Source: Sandaracinus amylolyticus
GTDB taxonomy: Bacteria > Myxococcota_A > Polyangia > Polyangiales > Sandaracinaceae
Direction of reading: 5' to 3'
Length of the DNA stretch: 64,000 bases
NCBI RefSeq assembly: GCF_000737325.1
Contig: NZ_CP011125.1
Coordinates: 7,068,001-7,132,000 of the forward strand
Both the position numbers and the translations under genes were made by a program. Below are positions 32,976 to 40,939 of this stretch, one piece after another (the stretch's first letter is position 1; each line of letters opens with the position of its first letter). Below the pieces are notes generated by a model. The model was given only the letters and a program-made list of their open reading frames with translations. It ran no database searches and was not told the origin of the DNA.

Positions 32976-33926
32976 TCAGCCGACGAAGGCCAGCGCGAGC
33001 GCGGTGAAGAGCGGCAGGGTGAGCGCGGAGGCCAGGGTCGAGGCGACGATCGCGGCGGCGACGCGCTCGCTGCCGATCCCCTGCTCGAACGCCATCGAGA
33101 ACGTGGTGATCGCGGCCGGCATCGCGGCGAGGAGCAGCAGCACGCGCGCCTCCTCGGCGTCGATCCAGTGGAGCGAGAGCGCGGGGAGCGCCATCGCGAG
33201 CGTCACCAGCGGGACCAGCACGATGCGCGCGCCCACGTGCGCCGCGACGCTCGCGTCGGCGCGGAGGCTCGCGCGGTTCGTGAAGAGATAGAGGCCGAGC
33301 AGGACCATCGAGACCGGCGCCGCGGTGTCGCCGATCGGATCGAACGTCGCGCGCAGCGGCTCGAGCACCGCGCTCGGCAGCGCGCGCAGCGCGAGCCCGA
33401 TCAGCGGCGACCAGAGCAGGGGCTGCTTGGCGACGCGCTTCATCGCGGCGCGGCCCTGCCCTTCGCCGCCGCCGCTCCAGCGCGCGAGCAGCAGCGGGCC
33501 GAGCGTCATCGCGCACGCGACGTGGATCGCGACCGCGACCGCCGCCGTGCCGAGCACCGCGCGGCCGAGCACCGCGTCGACGTAGGGCAGGCCGAGGTAC
33601 GCGGTGTTGCCGAACGCGACGACGAGCGCGACGGTGCCGGTCTCGTTCTGCGCAGGCCCGCCGAGAGCGCGGCCGATCGCGCGCACGATCGCGAGCGTCA
33701 CGACGAGCGAGAGCGGGACGATCGCGAGGAACGCCGGTCGGTGCGCGATCGAGGTGTGCGGATCGGACAGCGAGACCGCGACCAGCGCCGGGAACGCGAG
33801 GTGGAGCGCGAAGCGGTTCAGCGCGTCGATCGCGCGCGCCGGATCGTCGAAGATGCGCGCCCGACCTGCGATCGCGCCGAGCGCGACCGGCAGCAGGAGC
33901 GACGCGAGCGAGACGGCGAGCGACAC
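32976..33926 (-). CDS. AEC-family transporter
   Basis: 316 residues with about ten TM helices in two bundles. It shows the conserved features of the auxin efflux carrier family: NRFALHLAFPALV in the first half, VAFGNTAYLGLPYV mid-protein, GDTAAPVSMVLLGLYL in the second half and a terminal PAAITTFSMA. Family members export organic acids, amino acids or auxin-like anions; the substrate is unknown. No ATG is available near the start. The GTG at 33926 begins at the first TM and has a TAGACA box 8 bp upstream. It is divergent from the PAS histidine kinase. Confidence 0.88.
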   Translation of the reverse strand: MSLAVSLASLLLPVALGAIAGRARIFDDPARAIDALNRFALHLAFPALVAVSLSDPHTSIAHRPAFLAIVPLSLVVTLAIVRAIGRALGGPAQNETGTVALVVAFGNTAYLGLPYVDAVLGRAVLGTAAVAVAIHVACAMTLGPLLLARWSGGGEGQGRAAMKRVAKQPLLWSPLIGLALRALPSAVLEPLRATFDPIGDTAAPVSMVLLGLYLFTNRASLRADASVAAHVGARIVLVPLVTLAMALPALSLHWIDAEEARVLLLLAAMPAAITTFSMAFEQGIGSERVAAAIVASTLASALTLPLFTALALAFVG

Positions 33927-33934
33927 CGGCGCGG

Positions 33935-33940
33935 TGTCTA
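33935..33940 (-). promoter_or_regulatory. TAGACA -10-like box
   Basis: On the minus strand TAGACA ends 8 bp before GTG 33926 and supports that non-ATG start for the transporter. Confidence 0.4.
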
Positions 33941-34031
33941 CGTCGTCGTTCCCGCGGGCGCCAGCGCGAGCACGCGAGCAGCGCGCGTACGTGCTTGCGA
34001 ACGGCGCGCGGACACGGAAGGATGCCCGAGC

Positions 34032-35201
34032 GTGACGAGTGCATCGCGCTTGCGATTCGCATCGAGCTTCGAGCCGACCGCGCGCCTCCTGCAGGCGGTG
34101 CTCGGGGGCGTGCCCGATGCGATCTTCGTGAAGGATCGCGAGCGACGGTACGTGCTGGTGAACGACTCGTTCGTCGCGCTCGCGGGCAGGCCGGCGGAGG
34201 AGATCCTCGGCGCGCTCGACGTGCAGATCCTCGACTCCGGGCTCGCCGAGCGGTACGCGGGCAGCGATGCGATCGTGCTCGAGCGCGGCGAGGCGGTGCA
34301 GGTCGAGGACGAGCGCTACGTCGACGGCGAAGGTGTGGCCCATTACCTCGCGACGACGAAGGTGCCGCTGCGCGACGAGACGGGCGAGATCGCGTACGTG
34401 CTCGGGATCGTGCACGACCTCTCGCGCGCGAAGAGCGCCGAGGAGGCGCTGCGCGTCGCGAACGAGGAGCTCGAGCGTCGCGTGGAGGAGCGCACCGACG
34501 CGCTGCGCGGCGCGCAGCAGGCGCTGCTGCGCAAGGAGCGGCTCGCGGTGCTCGGTCAGCTCGCGGGCGGGCTCGCGCACCAGATCCGCAACCCGCTCGC
34601 GGCGATCACGAACGCGGCGAGCGTGCTCAAGCGACGGCTCGGCGACGCCGCCGACGCCGACGTGCAGGCCGCGCTCGCGGTGATCCGCGAAGAGGTCTGG
34701 GAGGCGAACCGGATCATCACGGATCTGCTCGACTACGCGCGCATCCGTCCGCCCTCGCTCGCGCCGGTCGCGGTCGGTCCGCTCATCGAGTCGGCGCTCG
34801 CGCTGGCGCGACCTCAGGACGGGCTGAAGGTGGAGCAGCACATCGACGCGAGCCTGTCCGCGTGGATCGACGAGCGTCAGATGCGCGATGCGCTCGGCAA
34901 CGTGATCCGCAACGCGGTCGAGGCGATGCCCGACGGCGGGCGCCTGACGATCGAGGCGGCCGCGGAGGGCGAAGAAGTGCTGATCGCGGTCGAGGACACG
35001 GGCCCCGGGCTCACGCGCGGATCGCTCACGTACCTCTTCGAGCCGCTGGTCACGAGCAAGCCGCTCGGCCTCGGCCTCGGTCTCGCGACCGCGAAGGCGC
35101 TCATCGAGAACCAGAGCGGGACGATCCGCGTGTCGAGCGCGGGCGACGGCAACGGCGCGCGCTTCGAGATCCGCGTGCCGCGCGCGCCCGCCGACGGGTG
35201 A
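34032..35201 (+). CDS. PAS-domain sensor histidine kinase
   Basis: 389 residues, soluble, no TM. The PAS domain covers about 18-135 (VPDAIFVKDRERRYVLVNDSFVALAGR). A coiled-coil linker and an H-box (LAGGLAHQIRNPLAAI, about residue 183) follow. The catalytic HATPase has an N-box GNVIRNAVEAM, a G1 VEDTGPGL and a G2 GLGLGLATAKALIENQSG. It autophosphorylates the His and passes phosphate to a response regulator. No regulator is adjacent, so it is an orphan kinase. It is divergent from the AEC transporter, which it could control. GTG 34032 is the first sensible start. Confidence 0.92.
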   Translation: MTSASRLRFASSFEPTARLLQAVLGGVPDAIFVKDRERRYVLVNDSFVALAGRPAEEILGALDVQILDSGLAERYAGSDAIVLERGEAVQVEDERYVDGEGVAHYLATTKVPLRDETGEIAYVLGIVHDLSRAKSAEEALRVANEELERRVEERTDALRGAQQALLRKERLAVLGQLAGGLAHQIRNPLAAITNAASVLKRRLGDAADADVQAALAVIREEVWEANRIITDLLDYARIRPPSLAPVAVGPLIESALALARPQDGLKVEQHIDASLSAWIDERQMRDALGNVIRNAVEAMPDGGRLTIEAAAEGEEVLIAVEDTGPGLTRGSLTYLFEPLVTSKPLGLGLGLATAKALIENQSGTIRVSSAGDGNGARFEIRVPRAPADG

Positions 35202-35480
35202 TCAACGATCGGAGTGGCCGAGGTCGCGATCGGGATCGATGCGATCGCGGATCGCCTGCTTGAGCTCCTTCGGCTCGGGGAAGCGGCCCGCGTCCTTGCG
35301 CGAGAAGAGCAGCTCGCCGCTCATCGAGACCTCGAAGACGCCGCCGGTGCCCGGCGCGAGCAGCACGTCGATCTGCGTGGGGAACGTCGTGAGCAGCTCC
35401 TGCGCGATCCACGCCGCGCGCGCGAGCCAGCGACACTGCGTGCAGTAGTGGATGCGCACCGTCGGACGCGCGTCGCTCAT
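35202..35480 (-). CDS. SelW/Rdx-family redox protein
   Basis: 92 residues. The thioredoxin-like CxxC lies at Cys13 and Cys16 (YCTQCRWLARAAWIAQELL), followed by PGTGGVFEVSMSGELLFSRKDAGRFPEPKELKQ, the Rdx/selenoprotein-W family pattern. Here Cys replaces the selenocysteine. These proteins are small thiol-redox partners, often of glutathione or 14-3-3-like targets. The start overlaps by ATGA the stop of a 34-residue ORF, which in turn overlaps the symporter gene. The kinase gene on the other strand ends one base before its stop. Confidence 0.9.
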   Translation of the reverse strand: MSDARPTVRIHYCTQCRWLARAAWIAQELLTTFPTQIDVLLAPGTGGVFEVSMSGELLFSRKDAGRFPEPKELKQAIRDRIDPDRDLGHSDR

Positions 35481-35581
35481 CGCAGCTTCCTCCGCTCGCG
35501 CTCGTAGAGCGTGAAGAGGCCGAGGAAGAGCACGTGCAGCATCACGTCCTGACGCGTGAGGCGCGGGCGCAGCATGCTCAT
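35477..35581 (-). CDS. 34-residue membrane microprotein
   Basis: 34 residues: a basic N-terminus, one hydrophobic stretch (VMLHVLFLGLFTLY, about 13-26) and a basic tail ERERRKLR. The ATG overlaps the symporter stop (ATGA at 35578-35581), and its own stop overlaps the SelW-like start (ATGA at 35477-35480). Double four-base overlap makes chance unlikely. It may be a small inner-membrane subunit of the symporter, or only a translational relay. No family was recognised. Confidence 0.6.
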   Translation of the reverse strand: MSMLRPRLTRQDVMLHVLFLGLFTLYERERRKLR

Positions 35582-37140
35582 CGTGGCCTCGTCATCGTGC
35601 CGGCACGATACCGCGCCCAGTAGTCGTCGAGCGCGCGGGTGACGCGCGGCAGGAGCAGGACGAGCCCGACGACGTTCGGGAACGCCATGCCGAGGATCAT
35701 GAGATCGGAGAAGTCGAGGACGCTCCCGAGGTGGAGCGTCGCGCCGAGCACCGTGCACGCGAGGAACAGGATCTTGTACGCGAGCGACGCGCGCTCGCGA
35801 CCGATGCGCGCGCCGAGCAGCCACGTCGCGCAGCGCTCGCCGTAGTAGCTCCACGAGAGCATCGTCGCGTACGCGAAGAGCAGCACCGCGATCGAGAGCA
35901 CCCACGGGAACCACGGCATCACCGTCGCGAACGCGCGCGACGTGAGCAGCACTCCGTCGCCCGTCGCGCCCGGCTCGCCGAGCACGCCGCTGACGACGAC
36001 GACGAGCGCGGTGGTGTTGCAGATCACGATCGTGTCGATGAACGGCTCGAGCAGCGCGACGATCCCTTCGCGCACCGGCTCGCCGGTGGTCGCGGCCGAG
36101 TGCGCGATCGAGGCCGAGCCGATGCCGGCTTCGTTCGAGAAGCCCGCGCGCTGGAACCCGACGACGAGCACGCCGACGAGCCCGCCGATGCCCGCGCGCG
36201 GCGAGAACGCCTCGCGCACGATGGTGACGATCGCGTCGGGCACGCGCGCCGCGTTCACGACGAGCACGGCGATCGCGCCGATCGTGTAGAGCACGCACAT
36301 CGCGGGCACGAGCGCCTCCGCGACGCGCCCGATGCGCTTGATGCCGCCGAGGATCACGACGCCGACGAGCGCCGCGAGCGCGAGCCCGAAGAGCCAGCCG
36401 CGCCCCGCGAAGAGCGGCACGGTCGACGCGACCTGCGCGAACGCCTGGTTCGCCTGGAACATGTTGCCGCCGCCGAGGCTGCCGCCGATGCAGAGCATTG
36501 CGAACGTGATCGCGAGCGCCTTGCCGAGGCGCGGCATCGCGCGCTCGCGCAGACCGGCCTCGAGGTAGTGCATCGGCCCGCCGGAGACGCGTCCCTGCGC
36601 GTCGATCTCGCGGTAGAGCATGCCGAGCGTGCACTCGACCAGCTTCGACGTCATGCCGAGGAAGCCCGCGACGGTCATCCACACCATCGCGCCCGGACCG
36701 CCGAGCGACATCGCGATCGCCACGCCCGCGATGTTGCCGAGGCCGATCGTCCCCGAGAGCGCCGAGGCGAGCGCTTGGAAGTGCGTGACCTCGCCCTTCT
36801 CGTGCGGCACGTCCCAGTGCCCCGCGGTGACCGCGAGCGCGTGACGGAACGCGCGCACGTTCACGAAGCGAAGGCGCAGCGTGAAGAAGAGCGCGCTGCA
36901 CGCGAGCCAGAGCACGACGAGCGGCACGCGGGTCGTGTCGTCCCAGAAGACGGCGTCGAAGAAGATGAACGCGGAGAGCGGATCGACGACCCACGCGCGG
37001 AAGCCCGCGTCGAGCGCGTCGCTGAGCGTCGACGGCGCGGGTGTCGGCGCGATCGTCTGCGCGCCCGCCAGCGCGACGACGAGCGCGAGCGCGATCACGA
37101 CGAGCGTCGTCACGACGATCGCGGAGCGGAGGCGTTGCAC
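35578..37140 (-). CDS. Alanine/glycine:cation symporter (AGCS family)
   Basis: 520 residues with about ten or eleven TM segments. The AGCS family signature is present: LSGTIGLGNIAGVAIAMSLGGPGAMVWM, then SKLVECTLGMLYRE and GGPMHYLEAGL. The later FQRAGFSNEAGIGSASIAHSA is equally diagnostic. The protein imports alanine or glycine with Na+ or H+. GTG 37140 was chosen: a TACGAT box lies 6 bp upstream and the reading begins with a short basic leader before the first TM. It heads a three-gene set with a 34-residue microprotein and a SelW-like protein, each overlapping by four bases. Confidence 0.9.
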   Translation of the reverse strand: MQRLRSAIVVTTLVVIALALVVALAGAQTIAPTPAPSTLSDALDAGFRAWVVDPLSAFIFFDAVFWDDTTRVPLVVLWLACSALFFTLRLRFVNVRAFRHALAVTAGHWDVPHEKGEVTHFQALASALSGTIGLGNIAGVAIAMSLGGPGAMVWMTVAGFLGMTSKLVECTLGMLYREIDAQGRVSGGPMHYLEAGLRERAMPRLGKALAITFAMLCIGGSLGGGNMFQANQAFAQVASTVPLFAGRGWLFGLALAALVGVVILGGIKRIGRVAEALVPAMCVLYTIGAIAVLVVNAARVPDAIVTIVREAFSPRAGIGGLVGVLVVGFQRAGFSNEAGIGSASIAHSAATTGEPVREGIVALLEPFIDTIVICNTTALVVVVSGVLGEPGATGDGVLLTSRAFATVMPWFPWVLSIAVLLFAYATMLSWSYYGERCATWLLGARIGRERASLAYKILFLACTVLGATLHLGSVLDFSDLMILGMAFPNVVGLVLLLPRVTRALDDYWARYRAGTMTRPR

Positions 37141-37146
37141 GCGCGG

Positions 37147-37152
37147 ATCGTA
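37147..37152 (-). promoter_or_regulatory. TACGAT -10-like box, leaderless spacing
   Basis: On the minus strand TACGAT ends 6 bp before GTG 37140 and supports this start for the symporter. Confidence 0.45.
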
Positions 37153-37153
37153 G

Positions 37154-38164
<1,011 letters not shown>

Positions 38165-38167
38165 CGA

Positions 38168-39106
38168 TCAAGCGCGGGCCTTGCGCACGACGTGCGCGAG
38201 GCCCTGCGCGTTGAGCGCGAGATCGAACGGAAGCAGCTTGCGGTCGTCCTCGTCCGCGACGAGGCCGCGGCGCGCGAGCGCTTGTTCCATCGCGGCCTCG
38301 AGCGCGGCGAGGATCGCGGGCTCGAGCGCGCCGTCGTCGAGCGTCGCGCTCTCGCGCATCGCGCGCTCGGAGACGTCGATCCACCAGCGCAGCTGATCCG
38401 CGATCTCCTCGATGCGGTCGACCTCGCCGAAGTGCGTCGGGCACACCGTGCGCGTGCCGAGCGCGACGATGCGATCGATGCTCTCGCGCGCTGCGGCGGC
38501 GTCGAACTCGGTGGGGCTCGTCGACGGGAACGCGAAGCGACCGGCGCGCTGCAGGTGCGGGTACACGAGGCCGAACGTGTCGCCCGTGTAGACGGTGTCG
38601 CGGGCAGGGTCGTGCACGACGAAGTGGTGGTTCGCGTGACCGCGCGTGTGCAGCACGCGCAGCGTGGCAGCGTCGCCCGAGCGGCCGAGCTCGAACGTCG
38701 CCCCGTCGTCGAGCGCGCGCACCCGCGGCGCGTCGATGGGCTCGATGGTGCCGTAGAGCTTCGCGAACGTGTCTGCGCCGTAGACCTGCGTCGCGCTCGC
38801 GACGAGCTTCGCCGGATCGATCAGGTGCTTCGCGGCGCGCGGGTGCGCGAGCACGGTCGCGTTCGGGCACAGCTTCGCGAGCGCCGACGTGCCGCCCGCG
38901 TGATCGAGGTGCACGTGCGTGACCACGATCCAGCGCACCTGCTCCGCAGCGAGCCCCTCACGCGCGAGCGCGTCCATCAGCTTCGGCGCGGCGTGCGCGG
39001 TGTTCGTCTCGACGAACGCGGCCTCGTCACCCTGCACGCGCAGGTACGCGCACGCGAGGCCGGGCATGACGTAGTCGCAGTCGACGGTGACGAGGCGCGG
39101 ATTCAT
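38168..39106 (-). CDS. MBL-fold metallo-hydrolase
   Basis: 312 residues, cytoplasmic. The metal-binding signature is THVHLDHAGGTSALAKL (HxHxDH, about 76-81), then HTRGHANHHFVVH, VYTGDTFGLVYP and a C-terminal CPTHFGEV. The order fits the glyoxalase-II-like branch that opens thioester or lactone bonds with two zinc ions. The C-terminal about 90 residues form an extra helical domain, also seen in related long MBL proteins. ATG 39106 has a TAAGTT box 7 bp upstream, the best match to TATAAT in this window. It converges on the iminopeptidase gene with a 3-bp gap. Confidence 0.87.
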   Translation of the reverse strand: MNPRLVTVDCDYVMPGLACAYLRVQGDEAAFVETNTAHAAPKLMDALAREGLAAEQVRWIVVTHVHLDHAGGTSALAKLCPNATVLAHPRAAKHLIDPAKLVASATQVYGADTFAKLYGTIEPIDAPRVRALDDGATFELGRSGDAATLRVLHTRGHANHHFVVHDPARDTVYTGDTFGLVYPHLQRAGRFAFPSTSPTEFDAAAARESIDRIVALGTRTVCPTHFGEVDRIEEIADQLRWWIDVSERAMRESATLDDGALEPAILAALEAAMEQALARRGLVADEDDRKLLPFDLALNAQGLAHVVRKARA

Positions 39107-39113
39107 GGCGCGC

Positions 39114-39119
39114 AACTTA
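39114..39119 (-). promoter_or_regulatory. TAAGTT -10-like box, leaderless spacing
   Basis: On the minus strand TAAGTT ends 7 bp before ATG 39106 of the MBL-fold gene, in keeping with the spacing at many other starts in the window. Confidence 0.5.
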
Positions 39120-39145
39120 CCGCTGCGGGACGATGATCACCACGG

Positions 39146-39646
39146 ATGGAGCCCAGCTCGCGCAACATGGCGATGGGGCGGATCACCGGCCTCCCCGGCG
39201 GGCGGGAGCTCGTCGTCGCCATGCACACCACGCTGCCGCCCTCCGAAGAGGAGTGGAACGCGTGGGTCGCGCTGCTCGAGGAGCGCTCACGCGCCGTCGA
39301 CTGGGACCTCGAGCGCATCGGGAACCTCGCGATCACCGACGGGGGCGCGCCCGACATGACGCAGCGCGCGCCGGTGAACGCGCTGATCGCGCAGGGACGC
39401 ACGTACCCGAACGTCGCGCTCGTCACGGTGTCGACGGTCGTGCGCACGGTCGCGCGCGCGTTCACGCTGTTCAACCCGCGCTTCGCGGTGTTCGTGCCGG
39501 GCCACATCGGCGACGCGCTCGCGTGGCTCGGCGTCGAGCCCGGCAACGAGGGCGCGATCCTCGACGCGCTCGTCGACATCGAGCGCGACACGCTCGGCCC
39601 GGGCAGGGTCGCGACGCTCGGCGCGATCCGCCGCGCGCTCCGGTGA
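39146..39646 (+). CDS. STAS/SEC14-like hypothetical protein
   Basis: 166 residues, cytoplasmic. The alternation of strands and helices and the phrases LAITDGGAPDMTQRAPVNALI, YPNVALVTVSTVVRTVARAFTLFNPRFAVFVPGHIGDALAWLGV recall the small STAS/SEC14-like proteins common in myxobacteria. Their role is unknown. ATG 39146 is used; ATG 39167 gives a slightly shorter form. It is divergent from the MBL-fold gene, with a 39-bp gap. Confidence 0.6.
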   Translation: MEPSSRNMAMGRITGLPGGRELVVAMHTTLPPSEEEWNAWVALLEERSRAVDWDLERIGNLAITDGGAPDMTQRAPVNALIAQGRTYPNVALVTVSTVVRTVARAFTLFNPRFAVFVPGHIGDALAWLGVEPGNEGAILDALVDIERDTLGPGRVATLGAIRRALR

Positions 39647-39736
39647 TCTGAGCGGGAGTGCTCGCCTGCGCCGGGCCCGCACGGAGCGGGCGGAGCACGC
39701 GGACGGAAGGGTCCGGAGCGGGCGAGCCGATGTTCG

Positions 39737-40807
39737 TCAGGCCGGGACGGCCGCGAGCACTTCGGGGCGCGACACGTCGAAGCGCTGCACGCGCGACTTG
39801 AGCAGCGCGATGATCTCCTCGTCGCTGCGCGGCTGCTCCGCGAGATCGACGAAGTGCTTCGCGAGCACGTCGTAGCGCTTGAGCATCAGGAAGAACCACA
39901 CCTGGAAGAAGTCGATCCCCTGGAAGATGATCGCGCCGTTCGCCGCGTACTTCGCGCGGTTCGCGAGCAGCTCGCCGGGGTGCTCGGTCCAGTGGCGGTT
40001 CGCCACGAGGTGATGCGAGATGTGGTAGCCGTCGTTGAACGCGCGCTGGTTGTAGCGGACGTTGATGCAGGTGATCGACGACTTGTAGCTGTTGCCCGGA
40101 TCGTTCTGATCGATGAACGCGTGCTGGCCCCAGTTGCCGCACATCATCAGGAAGCGGCAGAGCAGGAACGGCACGACGAAGATCGTGAGCGTCGGACCGG
40201 GCGCGAGCGCGAGCCCGAGCGCGACCAGCGCGTAGAACGAGAGCTCACCGGCGATCATCCACGCGAAGAGGCGCGGGCGCTTCTTGCCGAGCTGGTACGC
40301 GGCCAGCTTGAAGATCGACAGGAAGAAGAAGTCGCTCCAGTAGCGGAGGAAGTCGACCAGCGAGTCGCGCTGGTACTTCATCGTCGACGACAGGTCGCGC
40401 GGGAGGTTGCCCTCCGCGTGATGCATCGTGATGTGGTGGATGTAGTAGGTCTCCGGGGTCTCGCCGCAGAACGGACCGAGCACCCACGGGATGTAGAACT
40501 TCGCCCAGCCATGCTCGCGCTTGAACAGCGGCTTGTGGCTGGTGTTGTGCAGCATGAGGATGTAGCGATCGAAGAACGCGCCGAAGAGCACGGCCCAGTA
40601 GAGCGGCGCCATCCACCAGCGGAACACGCCCGGCCAGTAGAGGACGATCGCGAGCGGGATCAGCACGAACGTCATCTGCAGCGAGAGCCACACGAAGGGC
40701 AGGTCTCGCTCGTCGCGGATGAAGCGCAGCGCGAGCTTCTCGAGAGCGTTCCGCTGCGCCTTGGGCGTGAACGTGGGATCGGTGAGCTCGAGCGTTCGGA
40801 CGGCCAT
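39737..40807 (-). CDS. Membrane fatty acid desaturase
   Basis: 356 residues with four or more TM helices. The three histidine boxes that bind the di-iron centre are present: HNTSH (87-91), HHITMHH (124-130) and HISHH near residue 265. The enzyme uses O2 and electrons from ferredoxin or cytochrome b5-like donors to insert a double bond in acyl chains at the cytoplasmic side of the membrane. The position of the double bond is unknown. The ATG follows a GGGAAG ribosome site and a 10-bp perfect palindrome 16 bp upstream, which suggests regulated expression. The neighbours are unrelated. Confidence 0.9.
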   Translation of the reverse strand: MAVRTLELTDPTFTPKAQRNALEKLALRFIRDERDLPFVWLSLQMTFVLIPLAIVLYWPGVFRWWMAPLYWAVLFGAFFDRYILMLHNTSHKPLFKREHGWAKFYIPWVLGPFCGETPETYYIHHITMHHAEGNLPRDLSSTMKYQRDSLVDFLRYWSDFFFLSIFKLAAYQLGKKRPRLFAWMIAGELSFYALVALGLALAPGPTLTIFVVPFLLCRFLMMCGNWGQHAFIDQNDPGNSYKSSITCINVRYNQRAFNDGYHISHHLVANRHWTEHPGELLANRAKYAANGAIIFQGIDFFQVWFFLMLKRYDVLAKHFVDLAEQPRSDEEIIALLKSRVQRFDVSRPEVLAAVPA

Positions 40808-40823
40808 TCTCGTTCTTCCCGTT

Positions 40824-40851
40824 CGCGCTGCGTCTCTGGAAACGCAGCGCG
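40824..40851. promoter_or_regulatory. 28-bp palindrome in desaturase leader
   Basis: CGCGCTGCGT (40824-40833) and ACGCAGCGCG (40842-40851) are perfect complements around an 8-base centre CTCTGGAA. The element sits just upstream of the desaturase ribosome site. It could be a TetR-type operator for membrane-lipid control, or an RNA hairpin that modulates translation. Its position and 10-bp perfect symmetry are unlikely by chance even at this GC content. Confidence 0.55.
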
Positions 40852-40939
40852 CGGCGGAGGATGCCGGACGACGCTGGATCGGGCAAACGCGCACTCCCCT
40901 GCGCACGTCACGCGATGACGACGCTCACCGCGTAACGGA

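Noticed and set aside
39133-39651. Alternative plus-strand frame starting at ATG 39133
   Set aside because: It reads as an Arg/His-rich sequence, whereas the frame from 39146 has a normal alpha/beta protein composition.
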